Assembly (NCBI GenBank): GCA_013697915.1
Contig: JACCVY010000050.1
Span: 25,030 to 89,029, forward strand
Origin: Blastocatellia bacterium
GTDB taxonomy: Bacteria > Acidobacteriota > Blastocatellia > Pyrinomonadales > Pyrinomonadaceae
Reading direction: 5' to 3'
DNA length: 64,000 nt
The position numbers and the translations under genes are program-made. The notes under the pieces were generated by a model, which was given only the letters and a program-made list of their open reading frames with translations, was not told the origin of the DNA and did no database searches. Shown piece by piece: positions 8,134 through 15,284 of the stretch. The stretch's first letter is position 1, and each line of letters begins with the position of its first letter.

Positions 8134-9433
8134 TTGTCCCTTGTGCTTCCCCCTCATCTTTATCCGCGGACCGTTTCACCAGCAGCCGGCCTATGCGTCG
8201 CTCATCGGCTTCCAAGACCTCGACCTCCAATCCGCGAAAGGTCAGTTTTTGGCCCGTCTGCGGGACTTTTCCTGAATGATTGATCACCAGCCCCGCTATC
8301 GTTGTGAAGTCGTCGGCCGCGATCTCCATGTCGAACAGCCGCTCAATCTTTCCAATTTGAGTTGAGCCCAACACTTCATAACAGCCAGGTTGCGGTTCGA
8401 CAATATCTTGCAATTCTTCGCGTCCAATATCTTCATCTTCAATTTCACCGACAATCTCTTCGAGTATGTCTTCGACCGTCACCAGCCCGCATACGCCGCC
8501 ATATTCGTCGATGACCATCGAAAGTTGCACGTGGGCTTTCTGCATTTCTTCAAGCAGTTCGGCGACCGGCTTAGTCTCGGGCACAAAATAAACCTCACGC
8601 TTGAGCGACGAGATGCTTCCATCTTCATCGCCGTCGGCCCAGCGCTGCAACAGATCGCGGACGTAGATGATGCCTTCGACGTTGTCGATCTGGTCGCGAT
8701 AGATGGGCAGACGCGAATATTTCGATTCAAGCATCACGTCACGGGCCTCCCGGACCGTTGCCGAAGCCGGCACCGCGACAATGTCGGGTCGCGGCGTCAT
8801 GACTTCGCTGACGCGCGTGTCGCCAAACTCGATTATCGAATGGATAAGTTCGCCTTCTTCTTCTTCCAGAATGCCTTCAGCCTCGCCCACGTCGATCAAG
8901 GCCTGGATATCGTCAGTCGCGTCCTCATCTTCGTCTTCGTCATCGGTGGCTAGTTCCTGTTCCTTGGTTCGCGAGCGGTCAAACAGCTTATGGAAAGGAT
9001 CGGCGGCAAATGCCATCAGCGGCAGGAAGGGACGAATCACGGGCAGCAGGAATAGCAAGGTGCTCTCGGGGTCGCGCGTCGAAATAAACAGCGGGATTAG
9101 CTGGCGGAAGATGCCGGCCAGGATTAGACCGGCAAGCAGCCCGACTAAAACAAAGCGCGGGTCGTCGAACAAACTCAACGAAATCGAGGTGACAACGACA
9201 GCTACAATTACCAGCAGGATCTGGATACTTGCCGAGATGGCAAAGCTGAAGCGCGGACGATTTTCGAGGACTTGTTTGAGAAACGCTGCCGAACGATCGT
9301 TAGCGCGTTCTTCGGCTTCAGTGATCAACCGGCGCAGGCCGACGTCGCTCAACTGGCCAAAGGCCATGTCTACGGTCGCAAGCGTACACAGCAGGAACAA
9401 GAGCAGCGACGCTAGTATGATCTCAATCTGCAT
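8126..9433 (-). CDS. CorC/HlyC-type CBS-domain membrane protein (DUF21)
   Basis: A 435-residue protein with a DUF21 membrane domain (about four helices in residues 1-140), an acidic linker ([12 protein letters not shown]), two CBS domains ([12 protein letters not shown] and [24 protein letters not shown]) and a C-terminal CorC_HlyC transporter-associated domain. Such proteins are linked to magnesium/cobalt efflux. The start at 9433 ([11 protein letters not shown]) is chosen because the extension to 9481 would be encoded by a heptamer repeat. With phoH and ybeY upstream it keeps the widespread phoH-ybeY-corC order, though a repeat-filled gap separates it from ybeY. Confidence 0.85.
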   Translation of the reverse strand: MQIEIILASLLLFLLCTLATVDMAFGQLSDVGLRRLITEAEERANDRSAAFLKQVLENRPRFSFAISASIQILLVIVAVVVTSISLSLFDDPRFVLVGLLAGLILAGIFRQLIPLFISTRDPESTLLFLLPVIRPFLPLMAFAADPFHKLFDRSRTKEQELATDDEDEDEDATDDIQALIDVGEAEGILEEEEGELIHSIIEFGDTRVSEVMTPRPDIVAVPASATVREARDVMLESKYSRLPIYRDQIDNVEGIIYVRDLLQRWADGDEDGSISSLKREVYFVPETKPVAELLEEMQKAHVQLSMVIDEYGGVCGLVTVEDILEEIVGEIEDEDIGREELQDIVEPQPGCYEVLGSTQIGKIERLFDMEIAADDFTTIAGLVINHSGKVPQTGQKLTFRGLEVEVLEADERRIGRLLVKRSADKDEGEAQGTNA

Positions 9434-9540
9434 TGGAACTAGTGAATAGTAAATAGTAAATGGTGAATAGCACAACCACATGACCGCGGCTGTGGCTTGA
9501 ATTCCGATCTATTTACTATTTACGATTTACTATTTACCCG
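9434..9540. repeat. inverted heptamer arrays (TTTACTA/TTTACGA type)
   Basis: Left array in words TAGTAAA/TAGTGAA (9437-9472) and right array CTATTTACTATTTACGATTT (about 9508-9540) are inverted across a 36-bp centre. The right array reaches the stop codon of ybeY. A related pair lies at 58687-58800. Confidence 0.75.
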
Positions 9541-9965
9541 CTTATTCCCAGCTTGCGACGAAGCCGCAGCTCCAGCCGGTTCATCTCACCTTTGTCAGTG
9601 GCGTGATCATAACCGCAGAGGTGCAATAAACCATGAAGAATAAGCTGCGCAACTTCGTCTTCGAAAGTCAGTCCATTCTCCTTTGCCTGGCGCGCCGCCT
9701 GCTCAACTGAGATCACGACGTCACCTAAGTTTAGTCCTTCGGATTTTTCAAACGCATCCTGGGCCGCCGGAAACGAGAGCACGTCGGTAGTTCCTCGCTT
9801 GCCGCGCCAACGATTATTCAGTTCGGCCATCGCGCGATCCGAAACAAATACCATCGTCGCGTTCGCGTTCTTAACCGGTAGAATTTTTAAAGCCTTCGCC
9901 GCAAATGTTTCCCACCTTGCGGCAGCGATAGGAAATTTGCGCTGGCGATTGACGATTTCGATCAT
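9534..9965 (-). CDS. ybeY: endoribonuclease YbeY (16S rRNA maturation)
   Basis: A 143-residue zinc-dependent RNase that matures the 16S rRNA 3' end and helps ribosome quality control. The signature HGLLHLCGYDH supplies the three zinc histidines (111, 115, 121), and TTDVLSFP is the conserved upstream motif. Start at 9965 (MIEIVNRQ) is typical; a longer frame to 10037 would be encoded by a GC-rich repeat and is rejected. It follows phoH on the same strand after a 160-bp repeat-filled gap. Confidence 0.95.
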   Translation of the reverse strand: MIEIVNRQRKFPIAAARWETFAAKALKILPVKNANATMVFVSDRAMAELNNRWRGKRGTTDVLSFPAAQDAFEKSEGLNLGDVVISVEQAARQAKENGLTFEDEVAQLILHGLLHLCGYDHATDKGEMNRLELRLRRKLGISG

Positions 9966-9994
9966 TAAGAAGGCTTTTTCGGCTTCGCCGCCGG

Positions 9995-10126
9995 CCGTGC
10001 GGAAAGGCTCAGCCTTTCCGTAACGGGGTGCCCGCATTGGGCTACGCCCTTAAGCGGCATAGCCGCAAGCAATAGCGAGGTCGCCGCACGGAAGGCGGCA
10101 AAGCCGCAGGCCGGCAATCCTCCGAA
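9995..10126. repeat. GC-rich hairpin cluster (GGCATAGCC type)
   Basis: Contains GGAAAGGCTCAGCCTTTCC, GGGCTACGCCC, GGCATAGCC and GGCAAAGCC hairpins with CCGTGCGG words on both sides. Related clusters are at 17671-17875, 22352-22529 and 28555-28660. Confidence 0.65.
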
Positions 10127-11089
10127 TTACATCTCGCGTTTTCGCGAGTGCTCGTCGTAGGCCTTGATAATCATCTGCACCAGCTTGTGGCGCACGACGT
10201 CTTTTTCAGTGAAATAGACGAACTCGATTCCGTCCAGATTCGCCAGCACGCGTTCGGCTTCGATCAATCCGCTGCGTTTTCCCGCCGGTAGATCCACTTG
10301 CGTCACGTCGCCGGTGATCACCGCCTTCGAGCCAAAGCCAATGCGCGTGAGAAACATTTTCATCTGTTCGCTGGTTGTATTTTGTGCTTCATCCAGAATG
10401 ATGAAGGCGTCAGCAAGCGTGCGTCCGCGCATGAAGGCAAGCGGCGCCACTTCGATCACTTGTTTCTCCAGCAATTTGGTAACGCGCTCGTAATCAATCA
10501 AATCAAACAGCGCGTCGTAAAGCGGACGCAGATAAGGATCAACTTTCTCCTGCAAGTCGCCGGGCAGAAAGCCGAGCTTCTCGCCCGCTTCTACCGCTGG
10601 ACGCGCGAGCACGATGCGGTTCACCTGCTTTTGCATCAGAGCCTGCACGGCCAGGGCAACCGCGAGATATGTTTTGCCGGTGCCCGCCACACCGATGCCG
10701 AAAACAACGTCGCGCTCCTGTATCGCCTGAATGTATTTACGTTGCGTCGCCGACTTTGGCGCCACCTGCTTCTTGCCCGCCGGATTGAAACGCGCTTTGG
10801 TAAAGTAGTCGCGCAAACTAAAGGCGCGGTCCTCGGCAATCTGCGCAAAAGCTTCGCGCAGCTCTTTGTCGGTGAACGAGCGGCCTTCGCGGAAGAGTTC
10901 GGAAAAGTCTTCGAGGATGTGCTCGGCGGTGGCCACATCCGCCGGATCGCCATCGATGGAAACGTCCTGACCGCGCGCGTCGATGCGGACCTCGAGCAGC
11001 GATTCAAGATATTTGATGTTCTGATCGTGAACGCCGAAGAGCGTTTCCAGGCCGCGAGGTGGAAGTTCGATCTGCTTCAAAACAGGCAA
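10127..11089 (-). CDS. PhoH-family ATPase (PhoL type)
   Basis: A 320-residue P-loop protein: N-terminal KH-like part (1-110), Walker A GVAGTGKT (residues 133-140), Walker [10 protein letters not shown] (about 235). It belongs to the YbeZ/PhoL branch, which associates with YbeY in ribosome and RNA metabolism. The start is TTG at 11089, supported by AAAGGAG seven bases upstream. It heads the phoH-ybeY(-corC) gene string and is divergent from rpsT. Confidence 0.92.
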   Translation of the reverse strand: MPVLKQIELPPRGLETLFGVHDQNIKYLESLLEVRIDARGQDVSIDGDPADVATAEHILEDFSELFREGRSFTDKELREAFAQIAEDRAFSLRDYFTKARFNPAGKKQVAPKSATQRKYIQAIQERDVVFGIGVAGTGKTYLAVALAVQALMQKQVNRIVLARPAVEAGEKLGFLPGDLQEKVDPYLRPLYDALFDLIDYERVTKLLEKQVIEVAPLAFMRGRTLADAFIILDEAQNTTSEQMKMFLTRIGFGSKAVITGDVTQVDLPAGKRSGLIEAERVLANLDGIEFVYFTEKDVVRHKLVQMIIKAYDEHSRKREM

Positions 11090-11246
11090 GCGTCTCCTTT
11101 GGCAGAACGGAATTGGTTCAATTTGTTTTCGGGAGTGTGAGTTGCGAAAAGAATTGCTGGCATCCTCGTGACTGCGACGCTACTACAGGCATCAATTAGT
11201 GTCAAATGAACTGTGAAAAAGCCGCGCTGCAAGTCGTCCCTCTTGC

Positions 11247-11275
11247 TTGACACTCTATATTGCGATCCCTATACT
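11247..11275 (+). promoter_or_regulatory. rpsT promoter
   Basis: TTGACA (11247-11252), exactly 17 bp, then TATACT (11270-11275): close to the sigma-70 consensus, as expected for a ribosomal protein gene. It leaves a leader of about 80 bases. Confidence 0.75.
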
Positions 11276-11363
11276 CCGTCACTTGCGCAATGGCGCTAAT
11301 CAGGTAGACTGGTTTGAATCGTTTAGAAAAACCGTTATTTGCAGTGGATATTTGGAGAAGTTA

Positions 11364-11630
11364 ATGCCTAATCACAAGTCAGCAGAAAAGAGAGTGCGGC
11401 AGAGCGAACGACGCCGCAAGCTTAATCGCGGCAATCGCAGCCGCTTAAGAACTTCACTCAAGAACCTGCGCAGCGCGCTCGAGGGGGACGGCAAGCAAGC
11501 GAGTGAGATTTTGCCGGAGACGATTTCAACCATTGACCGAGCAGTGCAAAAAGGTGTGCTGCACAAGAACGCTGCCGCGCGATACAAATCGCGACTGACG
11601 GCGCGCGTGAATGCAGCCGTGGCAAAATAA
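11364..11630 (+). CDS. rpsT: 30S ribosomal protein S20
   Basis: An 88-residue, strongly basic protein beginning PNHKSAEKRVRQSERRR, the classic S20 N-terminus that binds 16S rRNA. It is fully helical in appearance and of normal length. ATG at 11364 has GGAG upstream. It is a monocistronic gene with a near-consensus promoter and a strong terminator. Confidence 0.97.
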   Translation: MPNHKSAEKRVRQSERRRKLNRGNRSRLRTSLKNLRSALEGDGKQASEILPETISTIDRAVQKGVLHKNAAARYKSRLTARVNAAVAK

Positions 11631-11652
11631 CAGCGGTTCAAAACTTATCCAG

Positions 11653-11690
11653 ACGGGGCGGATCGAGTAATCGGTCCGCCTCGTTTTTTT
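11653..11690 (+). terminator. rpsT terminator
   Basis: Stem GGCGGA..CG / CG..TCCGCC flanked by ACG/CGT, with loop AGTAAT and seven Ts. Confidence 0.9.
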
Positions 11691-11720
11691 GCTAGCAGCA
11701 TAGACTCAAGGAAGCTCTTT

Positions 11721-11905
11721 CGACGCGTAGCGTCAGTATGAATTTAGCCCGGCCTTTCAAGGCCGGGAGAGTCGAACGAAATATTCACGTCGCGTAGCGA
11801 TGCCCGAGCCAGACGGATTCAATTGTCGCTACGCGACAAAACCGGCTAACCACTTCAACCCGGCGTTAAAACGCCGGGCTAAACTCGTACCGACGCTACG
11901 CGTCG
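11721..11905. repeat. 185-bp imperfect inverted repeat
   Basis: Outer arms CGACGCGTAGCGTC and its complement at 11891-11905 enclose inner arms around TTTAGCCCGGC / GCCGGGCTAAA; two further hairpins (CCCGGCGTTAAAACGCCGGG and CGCGTAGCGA/TCGCTACGCG) lie inside. No gene is present in 11691-11961. Confidence 0.75.
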
Positions 11906-11961
11906 AAGACAATCGATCAGGGAGAATTAACACTCTGTGCTACTTTCGTTGAGGCATTGTC

Positions 11962-12360
11962 ATGGAAAGCCATTATCAAACTGAAGCCGAAATCGAAAGC
12001 GTCGTGCACGGTTTGGAATCATGCACCACCGGGAGAGACGGCTTTCCCCATCGCAAACATTTGGCCGTTGCCGTCTGTTACCTGCGCAACGCAACCGTCG
12101 AACAGGCCTTCGAGAAGATGCGCACCAGCTTGCTGGGATTTCTCGATCATCACGGCATAGGCCGCGAAGTCTATAAGGAAGAGCTTACGCGAGCCTGGAT
12201 TAATCTGGTCCAAAGCGAGGTGGAAAGGCTGGATCCGAACCTGTCACCGGTTGCGGTTACGAATGCCGTCGTCGGACGGCTTGGCGACCTCGACGCAGTT
12301 TTTCAACGCTATCCTGACAACCTTGCGCTGCAACCGGAAAGGAAAATAATAGGGAAATGA
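11962..12360 (+). CDS. uncharacterised small helical protein with FPHRKHL motif
   Basis: A 132-residue cytoplasmic protein that I cannot name. It has FPHRKHLAVAVCYLRN near residue 30 and VYKEELTRAWINLV near residue 72. Many bacteria have unnamed proteins with the same two blocks (a His-x3-HL...A..YL block and a Y-x3-lT..W..L block), so it probably belongs to that family, which has no established function. It lies alone between two repeats. The ATG is at 11962. Confidence 0.6.
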   Translation: MESHYQTEAEIESVVHGLESCTTGRDGFPHRKHLAVAVCYLRNATVEQAFEKMRTSLLGFLDHHGIGREVYKEELTRAWINLVQSEVERLDPNLSPVAVTNAVVGRLGDLDAVFQRYPDNLALQPERKIIGK

Positions 12361-12368
12361 CAAACAAG

Positions 12369-12452
12369 CAGTTCAGAGTCCAAGCTCTAGCTTGCCTCTG
12401 CCGCCGCAAGAGCAACCCAGGGTTGGACTCTGAACTACAATCTCCAAACTAC
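12369..12452. repeat. inverted repeat (GTTCAGAGTCCAA type)
   Basis: GTTCAGAGTCCAA and TTGGACTCTGAAC form the arms of a hairpin over a 45-bp centre. Relatives lie at 14452-14520 and 56057-56132. Confidence 0.7.
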
Positions 12453-12507
12453 AAACCTTTGCTCGCAATGTACTTGATCAAGTCGCGCACGCGGCAGGAA
12501 TAGCCCA

Positions 12508-13365
12508 TTATTCTTCAGCAACTGCCTTCCTACCGCTAACAATCAAAACCTGCGAAGGAAAAATCATGCTGCCGCTTTTGAAATAAACTGCTGCGGCTTT
12601 GAGGACCGCATCTCGAACAGCGCTGACTTCATCCGGCGCCAGTCTGGCCAGTTTCGTTCTAAACGCGTCTGACATTTCTGTGCGGAGTTTCCAAAATTGA
12701 GAAACATCGATCGGCGCTTCGGTGTCAAATTTCAGCGTGTGTTCTTTCACCGTTACAGCGCCCGCTTCCTCGATCAGCTTCGCGAGTTTCCCGGGTCGCG
12801 CAAAACGAAAAGCGGCAAGCGCATCCTCATCTTCCGGTTCAGCCGTTACAAATTGATCGAGAATTTCTGTGATCACGTTGAAGAATGGATTGAGTTCCCG
12901 GTCGGCCCACACCAGAAGCGCAAGGCGGCCGCCGGGCTTCACGACCCGCAAGATTTCTCGCAGCGCGCCAGACACGTCCGCAAAAAACATGGCTGAGAGC
13001 CGGCCCACAACGACGTCAAAAGAATCGTTCGCAAATGGAAGTTTTTCAGCTGCGGACTGATGAAACTCGATGTTGGTTAAGCCGCGGCGCTCAGCTTCTT
13101 CTCGTGCGGCTTTAACCATGCCGGCGGTTGGATCAGTAAAGGTCACTTTTCCGGAAGGGCCAACAGCACGAGCGATAGTTAACGACGGCTCGCCTGCACC
13201 GCCGCCAATATCAAGCACCGATTGGCCTGCGACAATTTGCGCTTCTTCGATCAGCGCGCGCGTCAACGGCGCGTACATCTTTTCGATCAGCGACTGATGC
13301 TTGTTCCAATACTGCGAAGACGTTTCCCACGCCGCAAGCACCTCGGCTGCGTTTTCACTCACCAT
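12508..13365 (-). CDS. class I SAM-dependent methyltransferase
   Basis: A 285-residue enzyme with the Rossmann methyltransferase motif I VLDIGGGAGEPSL (about residue 45), the acidic TDPTAGM of motif II and FDVVVGRLSAMFF (motif IV region). It resembles UbiE/arsenite-type small-molecule methyltransferases; the substrate is not determined. ATG at 13365 lies 13 bases after the stop of the UGA-containing rhodanese, so the two are co-transcribed. Directly after its TAA comes a 19-codon open frame (MGYSCRVRDLIKYIASKGL), which could be a lost C-terminal piece or a tiny peptide. Confidence 0.85.
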   Translation of the reverse strand: MVSENAAEVLAAWETSSQYWNKHQSLIEKMYAPLTRALIEEAQIVAGQSVLDIGGGAGEPSLTIARAVGPSGKVTFTDPTAGMVKAAREEAERRGLTNIEFHQSAAEKLPFANDSFDVVVGRLSAMFFADVSGALREILRVVKPGGRLALLVWADRELNPFFNVITEILDQFVTAEPEDEDALAAFRFARPGKLAKLIEEAGAVTVKEHTLKFDTEAPIDVSQFWKLRTEMSDAFRTKLARLAPDEVSAVRDAVLKAAAVYFKSGSMIFPSQVLIVSGRKAVAEE

Positions 13366-13378
13366 CTTGCTTGGCCTC

Positions 13379-13711
13379 TTATTTGGGTTCGACGGGAAGC
13401 CCGGACTTTTCCCAGGCTTCCATTCCGCCGAACAGCGGATGGACGTTCTTATAACCGTGAGCCGAGAGTTCCTGCGCCACCCGGGCGCTGGATGCTTCGT
13501 GCGGTCAAGTGCAGTAGGTGATCGCAGTGCGGTCGTGCGGAATTTCCGCCAGATGTTTTTCAACTTCGTCGGCGGGCACGCGCAACGCGCTGGGCAACTT
13601 GGTTTTGGCTTCACCCCAGGCCGTAGGATTCCGCGTGTCGATAAAAGTGAATTGCTCGCCGCGCTCCATTCGTTCTTTGATTTCATCAACCGTGACGCGT
13701 GTTGCTTCCAT
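13379..13711 (-). CDS. candidate selenoprotein: rhodanese-like protein with UGA (Sec69) in the active-site loop
   Basis: A 110-residue single-domain rhodanese if the in-frame TGA at 13505-13507 is read as selenocysteine. Residues 1-68 carry the N-terminal half (VTVDEIKERM, FTFIDTRNPTAW) and end in ITYCT; after the TGA the frame continues PHEASSARVAQELSAHGY and then NVHPLFGGMEAWEKSGLPVE, the normal C-terminal half, up to TAA at 13379-13381. The loop thus reads Cys67-Thr-Sec69-Pro-His-Glu, where Cys-containing relatives have CxCPxE. A SECIS-like hairpin follows at the correct spacing. Ribosome site AAAGGAAGG precedes the ATG. It lies 31 bases after pirin and 13 before the methyltransferase. selB and tRNA-Sec are in this window. 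A conventional call would end it falsely at residue 68. Confidence 0.88.
13471..13491 (-). promoter_or_regulatory. putative bacterial SECIS element
   Basis: Downstream of the UGA the mRNA folds as GCGCC / GGCGC (13484-13488 with 13474-13478), with CC/GG below an A-A mismatch and a five-base apical loop CGGGU. The loop starts 21 bases after the UGA and has G as its second base, fitting the known bacterial rules (16-37 bases, G in the first two loop positions). Not tested by folding software. Confidence 0.7.
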
Positions 13712-13742
13712 CTGCGACCTTCCTTTCGTTCTTCAATAACCT

Positions 13743-14441
13743 TTAAGCCAAATCAAATAACAGTACTTCTGACGGCTGGCCGGCAACGATACTCAATTGG
13801 TCTTCCTGACTAATCGCAGCGCCGTCGCCGTGTTTGAGCTCAGTGCCGTTAAGCTCGACCGCGCCGGCGGCCACTTGCAGCCAGGCGTGCCGGCCCGTTG
13901 TTAATTGATGATTAACTGACCTGCCCGCATCAAGCACGCTCGCGTAGATTTTCGCGTCCTGATGAATGCGGACAGCGCCATCATCCCCCTCCGGAGAAAC
14001 GATTAGCCGCAATCTGTTTCGCTTCTCTTCATCCGCAAACTTCTTTTCTTCGTATTCAGGCGGCTGCCCTTCTCGCTCCGGCAGAATCCAAATTTGCAGC
14101 AGATGGACCGGCTCGTCTTTTAAGGGATTAGACTCGCTGTGCCTCACACCGGTGCCGGCGCTCATCCGTTGCGCGTCACCGCGCCGGATGATCGAGCCGC
14201 TGCCCATGCTGTCGCGATGCTCGAGCGCGCCCGCGATGATATAGGTGACGATTTCCATGTCGCGGTGACCGTGCGTGGGGAAACCACGCCCGGGCGCCAC
14301 CACGTCTTCATTGATAACGCGCAGCGAGCGAAACGCCATGTGCGACGGATCGTAGTAATCACCAAAGGAAAACGTGTGATAGGTGTTAAGCCAGCCAAAA
14401 TCGAAGTGGCCGCGATCTTCAGCTTTGCGAATTTCGATCAT
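13743..14441 (-). CDS. pirin-family cupin protein
   Basis: A 232-residue bicupin. The N-terminal cupin keeps the iron-site residues: FPTHGHRDMEIVTY (two His) and GVRHSESNP (His, Glu). Bacterial pirins are Fe-binding, some with quercetinase activity; the true substrate is uncertain. The ATG at 14441 (MIEIRKAEDRG) is typical; the extension to 14468 lies in a repeat. It is the first gene of a likely pirin/rhodanese/methyltransferase operon. Confidence 0.92.
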   Translation of the reverse strand: MIEIRKAEDRGHFDFGWLNTYHTFSFGDYYDPSHMAFRSLRVINEDVVAPGRGFPTHGHRDMEIVTYIIAGALEHRDSMGSGSIIRRGDAQRMSAGTGVRHSESNPLKDEPVHLLQIWILPEREGQPPEYEEKKFADEEKRNRLRLIVSPEGDDGAVRIHQDAKIYASVLDAGRSVNHQLTTGRHAWLQVAAGAVELNGTELKHGDGAAISQEDQLSIVAGQPSEVLLFDLA

Positions 14442-14451
14442 CGGATTCCTT

Positions 14452-14520
14452 GGTAGTTTAGAGTACAACCTTCAGGTTGCTGTTTGAAACGCGGCAAGCT
14501 AAAGCTTGGACTCTAAACTG
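14452..14520. repeat. inverted repeat (TTTAGAGT type) overlapping the fRMsr 3' end
   Basis: AGTTTAGAGTacaA and TTGGACTCTAAACT form arms; inside are ACCTTCAGGT and AAGCTAAAGCTT. The right arm encodes the last codons of the upstream reductase gene. Confidence 0.65.
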
Positions 14521-14987
14521 CTTGAGCCTTGAACAGCTTGAATGAAAATCTCCGCTAACTCATTCAAACCCCGCGCATCTTCGTCGTCAAACCGCGCGAT
14601 CGATGGACTGTCAAGATCAAGCACGCCGATTAATCGCTGGTCCTTAATCAACGGCACCACGATTTCGGAATTCGAAGCGCTGTCACAGGCGATGTGTCCG
14701 GGAAACTCGTTAACATTTTCGACGACGACAGTTTGTCTAAGCTGGGCGGCAGTGCCACACACGCCTTTCCCCATCCCGATACGCACACATGCCGGATTTC
14801 CCTGAAACGGGCCCAATACCAGTTCGCCTTCTTTGAACAAATAGAACCCAACCCAATTGACATCCGGCAACGAATGATAAAGCAGCGCGGCGCAGTTTGC
14901 CGCGTTAGCGATGAAGTCGTGTTCGCCCTGAAGCAAACTATGAAGCTGTGCCGCGAGGCTCGCATACAGGTCTGTCTTGGAATCCAT
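14499..14987 (-). CDS. msrC: free methionine-(R)-sulfoxide reductase (GAF-type fRMsr)
   Basis: A GAF-domain enzyme that reduces free Met-R-sulfoxide. Three cysteines lie at 67, 77 and 101 (NPACVRIG, GKGVCGTA, GHIACDSAS); the spacings of 10 and 24 are those of the E. coli enzyme (C84, C94, C118). The core VNWVGFYLF and SEIVVPL is also family-typical. Start is placed at ATG 14987 (MDSKTDLYASL), matching relatives; ATG 15014 is an alternative. The final SSLESKL is encoded by a repeat arm. It lies upstream of pirin on the same strand, giving an oxidative-stress flavour to the group. Confidence 0.9.
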   Translation of the reverse strand: MDSKTDLYASLAAQLHSLLQGEHDFIANAANCAALLYHSLPDVNWVGFYLFKEGELVLGPFQGNPACVRIGMGKGVCGTAAQLRQTVVVENVNEFPGHIACDSASNSEIVVPLIKDQRLIGVLDLDSPSIARFDDEDARGLNELAEIFIQAVQGSSSLESKL

Positions 14988-15284
14988 TTTTACTTTGGCA
15001 ACTTGAAACGTCATTTGAGTCAAGCAAGCTGTTCTTCAGCTGCAGAGCAGCGAAATGTTTATAGCCGTCCAGTTCTCAAAATCATCTTAGCTCCGCAGGA
15101 GCGAAAACTGCCGCCCATAAATGGGTTAAGGAATAAATTATCGATCCTCACGCTATAAAATTTCATATCTACGGCACGAGAGCACAAGCGAGACACATTT
15201 TGCAGGTTGGGCAACGGTCGACTGAAACTCTTACGCTCCGGTGCGAATTCTTTGCGCCCCTTCGCGTCTAATGTGACTCGCGAT

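Noticed and set aside
8390..9449. Long plus-strand frames opposite the CorC-like gene
   Set aside because: They mirror the codon bias of the real gene on the other strand and show no domain or ribosome site.
13505..13711. A 68-residue truncated rhodanese ending at TGA
   Set aside because: The reading frame keeps rhodanese sequence for 41 codons past the TGA and the Sec machinery is present, so recoding explains it better than truncation.
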